Shown: piece after piece, positions 19,450 to 28,605 of the stretch | How positions within the stretch are numbered: the stretch's first letter is position 1 | Layout: every line of letters starts with the position of its first letter | From: Propionivibrio dicarboxylicus | Lineage (GTDB): Bacteria > Pseudomonadota > Gammaproteobacteria > Burkholderiales > Rhodocyclaceae | Assembly: GCF_900099695.1 (NCBI RefSeq) | Contig: NZ_FNCY01000012.1 | Coordinates: forward strand, 62,001 to 126,000 | Length of the DNA: 64,000 nt | Reading direction: 5' to 3' | Notes under the pieces: generated by a model | Seen by the model: only the letters and a program-made list of their open reading frames with translations | Told to the model about the DNA's origin: nothing | Database searches by the model: none | Made by a program: the position numbers and the translations under genes

Positions 19450-19854
19450 TCACTGACCCAGCGTCAGGGTCTTGAGCAATAGTTGCTTTGCCGTATTCAT
19501 CACTTCGGCATTGGTCTGATAGGAACGTGACGCCGAAAGCATATTCACCATCTCGTCCACAACACTGACGTTGGGCATCGTCACATAACCGCTTTCATTT
19601 GCAGCCGGGTTACGGGGGTCGTACACCATCCGTCCCGGACTCGCATCTTCGACAACCTGGCGCACACGCACGCCCTGGGCTCCGCCGTCGGCAACCTTCG
19701 CCGTCTCAAAAACGACCTGTTTCGCGCGGTACGGCTTCCCATCCGGGCCGACAACGCTATCGGCATTGGCCAGATTGCTGGCGACAGCATTGAGGCGCAA
19801 GCTCTGCGCGGTCAGCGCGCTACTAGCAACATGAAATACGTTGAAAACACTCAT
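19450..19854 (-). CDS. flgC: Flagellar proximal rod protein FlgC
   Basis: The 134-residue product contains [40 protein letters not shown] and [20 protein letters not shown], all standard for FlgC. It lies four bases after flgB. Confidence 0.97.
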   Translation of the reverse strand: MSVFNVFHVASSALTAQSLRLNAVASNLANADSVVGPDGKPYRAKQVVFETAKVADGGAQGVRVRQVVEDASPGRMVYDPRNPAANESGYVTMPNVSVVDEMVNMLSASRSYQTNAEVMNTAKQLLLKTLTLGQ

Positions 19855-19858
19855 GGCA

Positions 19859-20260
19859 TTAGCTCTGCAGTGCTGCTGTCAGCATCTTGATCTGATGAGA
19901 GAGGAAAGTGATGCCGGCCTCATAACGAACGGCGTTTTCGGAGAACTCACCGCGTTCAATGTCCATATCGACGGTATTTCCGTCCGCGCTCGGTTGTAGC
20001 GACGAACGATATTGCAAGGACACCAACCCCTGGTCGCCACTTCCGGACAGATGCATCGGCGATGTTTTTTCCATAGCCAGATCGGATTGTCCTTGCCCGG
20101 CCATCGCGCCCTTCAGCGCCGAAGCAAAATCGAAGTCGCGCGACTTGTAATTCGGCGTATCGGCATTGGCGATATTGCTCGCCAGCACCTGCTGCCGATA
20201 CGCCCGCAGGTTCAGTGCTCTTTCCTGAAAAGCAAACGCCTGATCGATTCTGCTCACCAC
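19859..20260 (-). CDS. flgB: Flagellar proximal rod protein FlgB
   Basis: The 133-residue product contains [20 protein letters not shown] followed by [16 protein letters not shown], the FlgB signature. The C-terminus ([20 protein letters not shown]) assembles into the rod. The start is GTG, chosen because the nearby ATG runs into a stop after two codons and GAGGGA stands upstream. It is the first gene of flgBCDEFGHIJKL and has a strong sigma-54 site about 40 bases upstream. Confidence 0.96.
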   Translation of the reverse strand: MVSRIDQAFAFQERALNLRAYRQQVLASNIANADTPNYKSRDFDFASALKGAMAGQGQSDLAMEKTSPMHLSGSGDQGLVSLQYRSSLQPSADGNTVDMDIERGEFSENAVRYEAGITFLSHQIKMLTAALQS

Positions 20261-20300
20261 ACCATCCCTCTACTGGAAAAACATTCACAGGCCAACAACA

Positions 20301-20316
20301 AGCAAGCTACATGCCA
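20301..20316 (-). promoter_or_regulatory. Sigma-54 promoter for the flgB operon
   Basis: Read on the minus strand the site is TGGCATGTAGCTTGCT, one mismatch from TGGCAC-N5-TTGCW, with GG (20315-20314) and GC (20303-20302) exactly ten bases apart. Transcription would start near 20290, leaving about 30 bases of leader before flgB. This is consistent with RpoN-dependent class II/III control of hook-basal body genes in polar flagellates. Confidence 0.8.
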
Positions 20317-20380
20317 CCAGCAAACAATCGCTCAGACAGACCAAAACATCGGCATCTCCGGCCACGTTATCCCGGCGCAA

Positions 20381-20395
20381 CGGCAAATCTTGCCG
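20381..20395. repeat. Inverted repeat in the flgB-flgA intergenic region
   Basis: CGGCAA (20381-20386), ATC, then TTGCCG (20390-20395). This short perfect palindrome lies about 65 bases upstream of both the flgB sigma-54 site and the flgA start. Its position suits an activator or operator site for the divergent genes. No regulator is assigned. The rest of the 199-base spacer shows no further clear signal and no good promoter for flgA. Confidence 0.35.
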
Positions 20396-20459
20396 GGTTA
20401 TCCGGAGGTGTTCGCCGCTCTGATTTCCCCCTTGAACGACTCTCAGGCACAATAGGAGA

Positions 20460-21152
20460 ATGATTAAGCGACTTCTTCAACTGGCGGCAGGCATAGCCTT
20501 GCTGGTAAGCGTCTTATGGTCGACGGCGAGCGCCCAGACATCGCCACTGGCCGCCACATTGGAGGATTTCGTCAGCACCCAAACGCGAGGCCTGCCAGGC
20601 AAGGTAAGTTTTTCGATCTCCCCGATTGATCCCCGCGCCCAGCTCGCTCCGTGTCAACTTTTCGAGCCGTTTTTACCCCCGGGTGCCAAACTGTGGGGAA
20701 AGTCCATGATTGGGGTGCGCTGCCTGGGCCCGGCCAACTGGACGGTTTATGTTCAAGTCAACATCAGTGTCACCGGCAATTTCTTGGCATCAACCCGCAC
20801 CTTGCCCAGCGGGACGATGCTGACCTCCGACGACATCGCCGTTCGCAGCGGTGATTTGACAACGTTCCCAAACAGTATTCTGACCGATCCAACGCAAGCA
20901 ATCGGCAAGCGACTCCGTGCCGGCATCATGAGCGGAGCCCCTCTACGCAGCGATTTGCTTGTTGCCAGCTGGGCCATCCTCCAGGGACAAACAGTACGCA
21001 CCGTCGCAAACGGCAGTGGATTCAGCGTCAGCAGCGAAGGCAAGGCCATCAGCAACGCACTCGACGGCCAGGTCGTACAGGTCAGAACGAGTTCCGGGCA
21101 GATTGTCAGCGGCATCGCCAAGCCAAATGGCATTGTTGATGTTTCACATTAG
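20460..21152 (+). CDS. flgA: P-ring assembly chaperone FlgA
   Basis: The 230-residue product has a Sec signal (LQLAAGIALLVSVLWSTASA) and C-terminal SAF-type domains (TRTLPSGTMLTSDDIAVRSG, then QAIGKRLRAGIMSGAPLRSD). It binds FlgI in the periplasm until the P ring forms. The ribosome site AGGAG is only about one base from the ATG, which is unusually close; no better start exists nearby, so initiation may be weak. It is transcribed away from flgB. Confidence 0.95.
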   Translation: MIKRLLQLAAGIALLVSVLWSTASAQTSPLAATLEDFVSTQTRGLPGKVSFSISPIDPRAQLAPCQLFEPFLPPGAKLWGKSMIGVRCLGPANWTVYVQVNISVTGNFLASTRTLPSGTMLTSDDIAVRSGDLTTFPNSILTDPTQAIGKRLRAGIMSGAPLRSDLLVASWAILQGQTVRTVANGSGFSVSSEGKAISNALDGQVVQVRTSSGQIVSGIAKPNGIVDVSH

Positions 21153-21163
21153 CAAAATAGTGC

Positions 21164-21190
21164 TAAAGTTCTGCCTGTAATTTCCGTTAG
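21164..21190 (+). promoter_or_regulatory. Candidate sigma-28 (FliA) promoter for flgM
   Basis: TAAAGTTC (21164-21171), an 11-base spacer, then TCCGTTAG (21183-21190). Against TAAAGTTT-N11-GCCGATAA the -35 box matches at 7 of 8 and the -10 box at 5 of 8, with exact spacing. It lies between the flgA stop and the flgM ATG, where a class III promoter for the anti-sigma factor is expected. Confidence 0.65.
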
Positions 21191-21224
21191 CGCACTTATG
21201 CAGAAGACTGCCTGAGGCTTTGTC

Positions 21225-21503
21225 ATGAAGATCGATAGTTTGACCACTCCTGTCGGAACAACGCTGATCAAAGGCAGCCGTAGTACCTCATCCAGCAAAA
21301 CGGAGTCCTCCTCCAGCGATGAAGTACAACTCAGCGCGCTCGGCACCCAGCTTAGCGGGTCAGACAGCGACTATCCATTTGATGCAGCGCGTGTCGCCGA
21401 AATCAAGCAGGCTATCGCCAACGGACAATTCACCATCAACGCCAGCGCCATCAGCGACCGACTGATCGCGTCAGCACAAGAATTTCTCGCCATCAATCGG
21501 TAA
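21225..21503 (+). CDS. flgM: Anti-sigma-28 factor FlgM
   Basis: The product is 92 residues. The N-terminal half is disordered and Ser/Thr-rich, as needed for export through the hook. The C-terminal half (DAARVAEIKQAIANGQFTIN, then ASAISDRLIASAQEFLA) is the FliA-binding helix set. It holds FliA inactive until hook completion lets FlgM leave the cell. It sits behind a sigma-28-like promoter and just ahead of flgN. Confidence 0.95.
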   Translation: MKIDSLTTPVGTTLIKGSRSTSSSKTESSSSDEVQLSALGTQLSGSDSDYPFDAARVAEIKQAIANGQFTINASAISDRLIASAQEFLAINR

Positions 21504-21511
21504 GTCGTAGC

Positions 21512-22000
21512 TTGCATAAACTGAGCTCGACCCTCATTTCCCAACTCCGCGATAGCCTTCAATCGGAACGGGATCAGTTTGCCGCTTTCGTCAATGTGCT
21601 TGAGCAGGAGCAGGACATTCTCAAGCGTGGCGATACTGAAGCATTACCCAAGAACGTCGACATCAAGGATCAACTGGCTGAGCGCTTGGGCGCTCTGGCC
21701 ATGCAACGCAACGCACTGCTACAGCAATTGGGATTCCCGGCCGATAGACCCGGTATCGAAGCGTTTTGCGCCAATCTACCTGCAGAGAAATACTTCGCTA
21801 CCCTCTGGGCAGAAATTATTGCCCTCGCGACCCGCGCCAAGGAAATCAACCGGGTGAGCGGAGCGCTGGTTGATTTGCGCATGCATTTCAACAGCCAGGT
21901 GCTGGGCGCATTGCAGGGCAACCCGTCGAGTTCCTCGGTATACGGTCCGGACGGACAGACACGCCCTCATAACCTCGGACGCTTGAACGACAGCGCCTGA
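21512..22000 (+). CDS. flgN: Flagellar export chaperone FlgN
   Basis: This 162-residue helical protein of FlgN type (LISQLRDSLQSERDQFAAFV, then DIKDQLAERLGALAMQRNAL) is the chaperone for FlgK and FlgL. The end (FNSQVLGALQGNPSSSSVYG) is the usual flexible substrate-binding tail. The start appears to be TTG at 21512, eight bases after flgM, with no clear ribosome site; translational coupling is likely. It converges on motD. Confidence 0.88.
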   Translation: MHKLSSTLISQLRDSLQSERDQFAAFVNVLEQEQDILKRGDTEALPKNVDIKDQLAERLGALAMQRNALLQQLGFPADRPGIEAFCANLPAEKYFATLWAEIIALATRAKEINRVSGALVDLRMHFNSQVLGALQGNPSSSSVYGPDGQTRPHNLGRLNDSA

Positions 22001-22059
22001 TTTAAGCCCTGGGACGTGCCGAGTGCAACGCGAGAGCATCTCCCTGCAAAGATCAGCCT

Positions 22060-22851
22060 CTAGCGTTTTTCGCTCGCGTCGAGATCGAGTTCTTTACCTT
22101 TTTCCGGCGCTGCCGAGTCAATCAGGATGTTGACCCGACGGTTACGCGCACGTCCTTCGATCGTCGCGTTCGTTTCCACCGGCCGCGTATCGGCATACCC
22201 GATCGCCGTCAGCCGTTCGGCCGACACACCAGCATCGGAAAACAAGCGGAGGACCGTGGTCGCACGCACCGCAGACAACTCCCAATTGGAGGGAAATTGC
22301 GACGTCTTGATCGGGACATTATCGGTATGCCCCTCGATGGTGACCGGAAAATCGGTCGTCGCGATCACATCGGCCACTGCCCGCATTGCCTTGACCAGGG
22401 GCGGCTGTAGCACTGACTGACCGGGCGAGAACAGCACGCTATCATTGATTTCGATCGTCACTCCGCGGCTGGTTTCGATCACCCGTACCTTTCCCTGCTC
22501 AATGAGCGGCGCCATCACTTCCATGATGTCCTTCGCCATCCCGCGCATTTTTTCGCGTTGTTTTTGCTTGGCCGCTTCCTGCGCGCGCGTCGCCGCTGTC
22601 GCCGTCGCATTCTTTGGCACGACAGGCAATGGCGGAGGGGCTACCTGCGTCATCGTCGACGCCGTATTGACTGGAACGTTGCGAAACGCGTGCACGAGCG
22701 ACTCGCTCAACACCCGATACTTTCCCTCGTTGACCGTCGACAAGGCGTACATGACAACGAAGAAGGCAAACAACAGCGTAATGAAGTCAGCATAAGAGAC
22801 CAGCCACCGCTCGTGGTTGTCCCCTGGCTCCTCTCGGCGCTTGCGGGCCAT
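22060..22851 (-). CDS. motD: Second stator subunit MotD (MotB family)
   Basis: The product is 263 residues. The N-terminal helix WLVSYADFITLLFAFFVVMY carries the ion-carrying Asp (YADF). A linker rich in Ala/Lys/Gln and an OmpA-like peptidoglycan-binding domain (VTIEGHTDNVPIKTSQFPSN, then ERLTAIGYADTRPV) follow. It is named MotD rather than MotB because it sits after motC at the end of the flhB operon, as in pseudomonads, while motAB lie separately near 37-38 kb. Confidence 0.9.
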   Translation of the reverse strand: MARKRREEPGDNHERWLVSYADFITLLFAFFVVMYALSTVNEGKYRVLSESLVHAFRNVPVNTASTMTQVAPPPLPVVPKNATATAATRAQEAAKQKQREKMRGMAKDIMEVMAPLIEQGKVRVIETSRGVTIEINDSVLFSPGQSVLQPPLVKAMRAVADVIATTDFPVTIEGHTDNVPIKTSQFPSNWELSAVRATTVLRLFSDAGVSAERLTAIGYADTRPVETNATIEGRARNRRVNILIDSAAPEKGKELDLDASEKR

Positions 22852-22853
22852 GC

Positions 22854-23594
22854 CTAGAAGATGTAACCCTGTAACCGGCTCTCGATAATCCGCGGATTAT
22901 CGCCGCAGGCTATACCCAATAATCCGTCGACGACCATCTCACGCTGCGCCACCAGCCGACTGATATGCGCCTTGAGCTTGTTGGCCATCGGCAGAAAGAC
23001 CAGATTGGCCAATCCGACCCCGTAGATGGTCGCGACAAACGCAACTGCGATCCCGGCGCCGAGTTTCGCGGGCTCCGACAGATTCTCCATGACATGAATC
23101 AGCCCAAGCACGGCCCCCATGATCCCAATGGTCGGTGAATAGCCTCCGGCGGCTTCCCAGATCCTGGCAGACGACTTCATCTGCTCTTCGAAGGTGTTGA
23201 TCTCTACCTCCAGCACCTCGCGCAAGCGCTCCGGCTCGGCGCCGTCTACCAGCAATTGCAGGCCCTTGCGCATAAAGGGATCGTCAAGCTGGCTCATGAT
23301 ACCTTCGAGTGCCAACAATCCTTCCCGGCGCGCCACCTGACTCCAGCCCGTCACCTGCCCAATGAGTTGTGCATGGTCGATGACCGGCGGGAACCAGACC
23401 CAGCGAACCATGCGAATACCGCGGATGAATACGGCATACGGGCTTTGCAGCATGACTGCACCCATCGTACCGCCAAGGACGATAAGAAGAGCCGTCGGCT
23501 GCGCCAGCGACGCGACACTGCCACCTTCGAGGAGTTGACCGCCAACGATAGCAGCAACTCCCAGCAGCAATCCCAATACGCTGATCTTATCCAT
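22854..23594 (-). CDS. motC: Second stator subunit MotC (MotA family)
   Basis: This 246-residue four-helix MotA/TolQ-type protein has SVLGLLLGVAAIVGGQLLEG, the cytoplasmic loop with arginines, and GGYSPTIGIMGAVLGLIHVM, which carries the conserved Pro. It is shorter than the MotA encoded at 37877-38734, as MotC usually is. It overlaps the fliA stop by eight bases and is followed two bases later by motD. Confidence 0.92.
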   Translation of the reverse strand: MDKISVLGLLLGVAAIVGGQLLEGGSVASLAQPTALLIVLGGTMGAVMLQSPYAVFIRGIRMVRWVWFPPVIDHAQLIGQVTGWSQVARREGLLALEGIMSQLDDPFMRKGLQLLVDGAEPERLREVLEVEINTFEEQMKSSARIWEAAGGYSPTIGIMGAVLGLIHVMENLSEPAKLGAGIAVAFVATIYGVGLANLVFLPMANKLKAHISRLVAQREMVVDGLLGIACGDNPRIIESRLQGYIF

Positions 23595-24333
23595 TGCGTT
23601 TCTTCTTGCTCTTGATGACCCGGGTTTCGCCGAGAATCCTGACGCGCAAGCGCGCGACAGCCTGGCTGTGCAGTTGGCAGACGCGCGACTCCGTCACCCC
23701 CATGACCTCACCGATTTCGCGCAGGTTGAGATCTTGTTCATAGTAGAGCGCCATCATCAGGCGCTCCCGTTCCGGCAACATTTCGATACCCTCGACCAAC
23801 AGCCGATGCAAGCCTTCCTCTTCGAGCAATCTTGAGGGTTCGCGGGAAGGGTCGGCAAGATGACGTTCAAGATAGTCATCGTCGCCATCTTCAACGAGAT
23901 CCTCAAACGATACCAGTTGATGCCCACGGGCATCCTGCAACATTTTTTGATATTCGGCGAGCGACATACCGAGCGCGGCTGCCAGCTCATTTTCACTCGG
24001 CGGACGCCCGTTCTCCTGCTCAAGCTTGGCAATCGCCGACTCTATTCGACGAAAATCGCGCCGCAGATTACGCGGCAGCCAATCGTTGTCGCGCAATCCA
24101 TCGAGCATGGCACCACGAATGCGTTGAGTGGCATAGGTCTCGAACTGAGCTCCCATCCCCGATTCAAATCGCCCGATCGCGTCGAGCAGCCCCATCATGC
24201 CGTTTTGGATCAGGTCGTCCACCTGGATGCTGGCCGGCAGACGCGCCATCAGGTGATAGGCGATACGCTTCACCAGCGGAGCAAAGCGCTGCACCAGCTG
24301 ATCCCTGTCGATTTGACCGGCAGCGTTATACAT
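23587..24333 (-). CDS. fliA: RNA polymerase sigma factor FliA (sigma-28)
   Basis: The product is 248 residues. Region 2 (LVKRIAYHLMARLPASIQVD, then DLIQNGMMGLLDAIGRFESG) and region 4 (LREIGEVMGVTESRVCQLHS) are clear, and region 3 (RPPSENELAAALGMSLAEYQ) is intact. It directs late flagellar and chemotaxis promoters and is inhibited by FlgM. It lies 12 bases after flhG. Confidence 0.97.
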   Translation of the reverse strand: MYNAAGQIDRDQLVQRFAPLVKRIAYHLMARLPASIQVDDLIQNGMMGLLDAIGRFESGMGAQFETYATQRIRGAMLDGLRDNDWLPRNLRRDFRRIESAIAKLEQENGRPPSENELAAALGMSLAEYQKMLQDARGHQLVSFEDLVEDGDDDYLERHLADPSREPSRLLEEEGLHRLLVEGIEMLPERERLMMALYYEQDLNLREIGEVMGVTESRVCQLHSQAVARLRVRILGETRVIKSKKKRNG

Positions 24334-24345
24334 AGAAAAAGGGTA

Positions 24346-25230
24346 TCACGCGTAGATGGGTTGCGGATCGATGTGCTGGCTCAAGTGTAGCAGTTGTTGA
24401 ACAAAATATTCGAGCCCGCCCGCGTTTTCATCCGGCAATGGCCAGCGCTGCAATTCAGTCGCCAAGGTCTGGCATGCCCGCCCCGAGGGCGACCCTGGTA
24501 AGACAACGGCAATAGCTTGCCTCAGACGCGCCGCCTGGCGCATGGCATCATCCGCTGGCACATAGCCTGCCAAGGACAAGCGCGCCACGCCGCGTCCATG
24601 GCTAAGCCGCGCCATATTTCTGTGAATCGCGACCGCTTCTTCCGCGCTCCTCGCCTTGTTGACCAACAAACGAAAACTGCGATGCGCGTATCCCAAACTC
24701 ACCTTCTTGATCAGGGCATATGCGTCTGTAATATCCTCCCCGCTCGGCGAGATGACAACGACTGTGTCATGCGCCGCCAAACCAAAAGGAGAAAACCCGA
24801 GCGGATGATCCGGCGATGCGTCAACCAGGATGACATCGGCCGGCTGATCCATCCCGGTCAGGCTATGGATGAGCGTATCCTGCTGCCGGGCATCGAGGTG
24901 CCCAAGCTGCTTGACCGCCTTGGCTGCCGGCAACACCCGCACGCCAGGCGTCACGCCAAGCAAGGCCTCGTCCAGACCGATCTCTTCGTCGAGCACCTGA
25001 AGCAGATCGTGCCGCGAACGCATGCCGAAAAAGGCTGCCACGTTATGTTGCGTATTCTCATCGACAATCAACACCCGACGCCCTTGCGACGCCAAAGCGG
25101 CCCCGAGGTTCGCCACGAGCGCCGTTTTTCCGACGCCGCCCCGTCCCGAGGTAAACGCCACAACGCGCGTCTGTTCTCGTCCAAACAGACGCCGCAAGCC
25201 GTCAGCCTGATCGCCTCGATAGTCAGCCAC
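24346..25230 (-). CDS. flhG: Flagellar number regulator FlhG (FleN), MinD-like ATPase
   Basis: The product is 294 residues. The extreme N-terminus has DQADGLRRL (7-15), matching the DQAxxLR helix by which FlhG activates the FlhF GTPase. The deviant Walker A GRGGVGKT (29-36) and the MinD-type switch region LVDASPDHPLGFSPF follow. A C-terminal amphipathic stretch (LEYFVQQLLHLSQHI) could bind membrane. In polar flagellates it limits flagellar number. It overlaps flhF by eight bases. Confidence 0.95.
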   Translation of the reverse strand: MADYRGDQADGLRRLFGREQTRVVAFTSGRGGVGKTALVANLGAALASQGRRVLIVDENTQHNVAAFFGMRSRHDLLQVLDEEIGLDEALLGVTPGVRVLPAAKAVKQLGHLDARQQDTLIHSLTGMDQPADVILVDASPDHPLGFSPFGLAAHDTVVVISPSGEDITDAYALIKKVSLGYAHRSFRLLVNKARSAEEAVAIHRNMARLSHGRGVARLSLAGYVPADDAMRQAARLRQAIAVVLPGSPSGRACQTLATELQRWPLPDENAGGLEYFVQQLLHLSQHIDPQPIYA

Positions 25231-26524
25231 GACGTCCGCCTGCCGCCTTAAGTGTCATTCCCGTCGCCGACATCACAAGCCCGGGTTCGACCCCGTCCAG
25301 GCGATGCGGCGAAGCTTCCGGAACGTCCTTGAAGGCCCGATGCAGGAGATAGGTTCGATTCGGCAGGTGCAGATCTTCGGGCACGCGCTGCCCATTCGAC
25401 ACGTAATGCAGCGTCAGCTTGTTTCGAATGACCGTATCAAGCGACGCCGCCAAACCGGCCGCCTCGTCGATCTTGCTGAGAATGCACCCGGCCAGGTCAG
25501 GACCGCCGTAAGCACGCACGACGTCGTCAAGGGTATCGCCCCGACCCGTCGCCGCAAGCAGCAGCAATCGTTTGACATTGTTGGCGCCAAACATCGCCAC
25601 CTGTTCGCCGACCATGCTATCGCGCTGACTCATTCCCATGGTATCGATCAGCACCATATGCTTGTGCTGCAAATCGACCAGCGTCTGCTTGAGTTCTTGC
25701 GCATCCTTGACGAGATACACCGACACGCCAAGAATCCGACCGTAGATTCTGAGTTGTTCGTAAGCGCCGATCCGATAGCCGTCAGTGGTTATCAACGCCA
25801 CTTTTCCAGCGCCGTGCCTCAGAACACAACGCGCCGCCAGCTTGGCGGTCGTCGTCGTCTTGCCGACCCCGGTCGGCCCCACCAGCGCGTATATGCCGCC
25901 GCGATCGACGATATCCGCTTCGGCCGGCAGGGTAACGAGCGCCCGGTCAGCCGCCTGCTTGACCCAGGCGATCGCTTTGGCCACGCTCAAATCACCAGGA
26001 AGTGCATTCAACAATTCGCGCGCCAGGCTCGGCGAAAATCCGGCATCGAGCATTTGGCGCAGGACTTCGGTCTTGACCGGCTCACTGCGCGCGCTTTCCC
26101 CCCAGGCCGCGCCTGCGAGATGCTGTTCGACGATGCGGCGCAAGGAACGGATTTCTTCCATCATGTCGGCGGTAATCACTTCCGCCGGTTCGTGATTCAT
26201 GGCCGGACGGGAGGGACGTTCGATCTGCGGCGCCGGACGCGGCGACAGGGGCGGTGGCGCCACCTCGACACGCCGCTGGACCGGAGCCGGAGTCGGCGCG
26301 GCAAGCCGCTCGGCGCTCAGATGCACCGTGTAGTCGTCATCCAGACGCGACTCGACGACCGGCGGCGGCAGGATGGTATCCATCTCTCCGGCGGCCACAG
26401 CCATGATCTCCACCCCACCGGGAATCGCCCGGTTCGACAGGATGATCGCATCGGGGCCAAGCATCTCCTTGACCTTACGCAACGCGTCACGCGCTGTCGC
26501 CGCGATAAATTTCCTGACATTCAT
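25223..26524 (-). CDS. flhF: Flagellar placement GTPase FlhF
   Basis: This 433-residue SRP-type GTPase has an N-terminal B domain (MNVRKFIAATARDALRKVKE, then GPDAIILSNRAIPGGVEIMA), a Pro/Ala/Arg-rich linker, the N domain at about 120-205, and the G domain with GPTGVGKTT (216-224) and VLIDTMGMSQRD. It localises the first flagellar components to the pole. The gene order flhA-flhF-flhG-fliA supports a polar flagellum. Confidence 0.97.
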   Translation of the reverse strand: MNVRKFIAATARDALRKVKEMLGPDAIILSNRAIPGGVEIMAVAAGEMDTILPPPVVESRLDDDYTVHLSAERLAAPTPAPVQRRVEVAPPPLSPRPAPQIERPSRPAMNHEPAEVITADMMEEIRSLRRIVEQHLAGAAWGESARSEPVKTEVLRQMLDAGFSPSLARELLNALPGDLSVAKAIAWVKQAADRALVTLPAEADIVDRGGIYALVGPTGVGKTTTTAKLAARCVLRHGAGKVALITTDGYRIGAYEQLRIYGRILGVSVYLVKDAQELKQTLVDLQHKHMVLIDTMGMSQRDSMVGEQVAMFGANNVKRLLLLAATGRGDTLDDVVRAYGGPDLAGCILSKIDEAAGLAASLDTVIRNKLTLHYVSNGQRVPEDLHLPNRTYLLHRAFKDVPEASPHRLDGVEPGLVMSATGMTLKAAGGRRG

Positions 26525-28605
26525 GCCTTGCCTCCAATAATCGAGGTCACTTTAATAATCTTGTTTTCAGGCACTTCTGCATGAGCCAGTACCTTGAGTT
26601 GAGTTATGCCGCGGCGCAGGAAGCGCGAGAGCAGCGTACGAAGATTGCCCGGCACCAACAGCACCGGTTGCAAACCAAGTTCTTCCTGCCGTTGCGCCGC
26701 CACCGCGGTTTCGCGAATCAGCGTATCGGCAAGCCCCGGTTCGATACTGGCGTTGTCGCCGCCACCGGAGATGGCCTGCATCAGCACGCGCTCCAGTTGG
26801 GGATCGAGCGACATCACCTGCATTTCCTGCCCGGTCGGATAGAGCTGCTGAACAATCGACCGTCCCAATGCGATGCGCACCTGCGCCGTCAGCACTTCGG
26901 CATCCTGGACACGCGGCGCGATCTCCGCCAGCGTCTCGATGATGGTGCGCATGTCGCGAATGTGTATTCCTTCGTCGAGCAGGTTTTGCAAAACTTTCTG
27001 CACGACGCCGAGCGGGAGAATCTTGGGAACGAGTTCCTCGATGACCTTGGGGATTTCCTTCGACAGATGGTCGAGTAGCGCCTGCGCCTCCTGGCGTCCG
27101 AGCAACTCGGCCGCGTGTCCGAGGATCAGGTGATTGAGGTGCGTCGCCACCACGGTGCTGGCATCGACAACGGTGTAACCGTAAGCCTGAGCCTGATCGC
27201 GCAGGCCGATTTCGATCCAGACCGCCGGCAAGCCAAAGGCGGGATCTTTCGTCGCAGTACCGCGCACCGTCCCGGAGACACGGCCCGGATTGATGGCCAA
27301 CAGATTTCCGGGGAAAGCTTCCCCTTGTCCGATTTCGACACCCTTCAGCAGAATCCGGTAGGCATTGGGCTTCAATTCGAGGTTGTCGCGAATATGGACC
27401 GAGGCCACCAAGAAACCGACTTCCTGTGCAAATTTCTTACGGATCCCGCGAATCCGTCGCAGCAACTCGCCATCCTGCGACTTGTCGACCAGCGGAATCA
27501 AGCGATACCCGACTTCCAGGCCCAGAACATCGAGCGGCGTCACATCGGCCCAACTGGCTTCCAGCGATTCCGCCGCGACGGTCGGCGCCACCACCACCGG
27601 CACGGGCTTGGCCATTTTCTGCCGGCGATCCATTTCCCAGGCAATCGCACCGAGACAACTGGCCAGCAGCAGGAAGACCAGATTGGGCATTCCCGGAATC
27701 AGGCCGAGAAGGCCGAGAATCGCGGCAGTGAGACCAATCAGGCGCGGATTATTGAACAACTGCGACAGGAACTGCTGCGAAAGATCCTGTGTATCACCGA
27801 CCCGCGTCACCACCATACCGGCGGAAATCGAAATAATCAGAGCAGGAATCTGCGCGACCAGTCCGTCGCCAATCGTGAGCAAGGTGTAGGCCTTGGCGGC
27901 CGCGCCGACGTCCATTCCGTGCTGCAAGACGCCGACGAACAAACCGCCGATGACGTTGATGAACATGATCAAAATGCCGGCGACCGCATCACCGCGCACG
28001 AACTTCGACGCACCGTCCATCGACCCGAAGAAATCCGCCTCTTCGGAAATGTTGGCACGCCGACGCCGCGCTTCGTCTTCGCCGATCAGCCCGGCGTTGA
28101 GATCGGCGTCGATAGCCATTTGCTTGCCGGGCATGCCGTCCAAGGTAAAGCGAGCGGCCACTTCCGCGACGCGGCCGGCGCCTTTTGTAATCACGACAAA
28201 ATTGATGATCACCAGAATCGTGAAAACGACGATACCGACGGCGTAATTGCCGCCAACCAGGAAATGTCCGAACGCATCAATCACCTGCCCGGCTGCGCCC
28301 GGCCCGGTATGGCCTTCGAGCAGCACGACGCGCGTCGAGGCGACATTCAGCGAAAGGCGCAGCAACGTGGTCACCAACAGCACGGTCGGGAACACCGAAA
28401 AATCGAGCGGCTTCATCACGTTGATCGCCACCAACATGACGATGACCGAGATGGCGATGTTGAACGTAAAGAACAGATCCAGCATGAACGGCGGCAACGG
28501 CAACACCATCATCGACAGGATCAGGAGGATCAACACGGGGCCGGCCAGTTGTTGAATGCCAACGCGCCCAAACAAGCGCTGAAGCGACATGGTCGCGTTA
28601 GCCAT
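26521..28605 (-). CDS. flhA: Flagellar export gate protein FlhA
   Basis: The product is 694 residues. The N-terminal half has eight membrane helices and the FHIPEP-family loop (DGASKFVRGDAVAGILIMFI; RFTLDGMPGKQMAIDADLNA). The C-terminal cytoplasmic half forms the nonameric ring that docks chaperones and FliJ. It overlaps flhB by eight bases and flhF by four. Confidence 0.98.
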   Translation of the reverse strand: MANATMSLQRLFGRVGIQQLAGPVLILLILSMMVLPLPPFMLDLFFTFNIAISVIVMLVAINVMKPLDFSVFPTVLLVTTLLRLSLNVASTRVVLLEGHTGPGAAGQVIDAFGHFLVGGNYAVGIVVFTILVIINFVVITKGAGRVAEVAARFTLDGMPGKQMAIDADLNAGLIGEDEARRRRANISEEADFFGSMDGASKFVRGDAVAGILIMFINVIGGLFVGVLQHGMDVGAAAKAYTLLTIGDGLVAQIPALIISISAGMVVTRVGDTQDLSQQFLSQLFNNPRLIGLTAAILGLLGLIPGMPNLVFLLLASCLGAIAWEMDRRQKMAKPVPVVVAPTVAAESLEASWADVTPLDVLGLEVGYRLIPLVDKSQDGELLRRIRGIRKKFAQEVGFLVASVHIRDNLELKPNAYRILLKGVEIGQGEAFPGNLLAINPGRVSGTVRGTATKDPAFGLPAVWIEIGLRDQAQAYGYTVVDASTVVATHLNHLILGHAAELLGRQEAQALLDHLSKEIPKVIEELVPKILPLGVVQKVLQNLLDEGIHIRDMRTIIETLAEIAPRVQDAEVLTAQVRIALGRSIVQQLYPTGQEMQVMSLDPQLERVLMQAISGGGDNASIEPGLADTLIRETAVAAQRQEELGLQPVLLVPGNLRTLLSRFLRRGITQLKVLAHAEVPENKIIKVTSIIGGKA

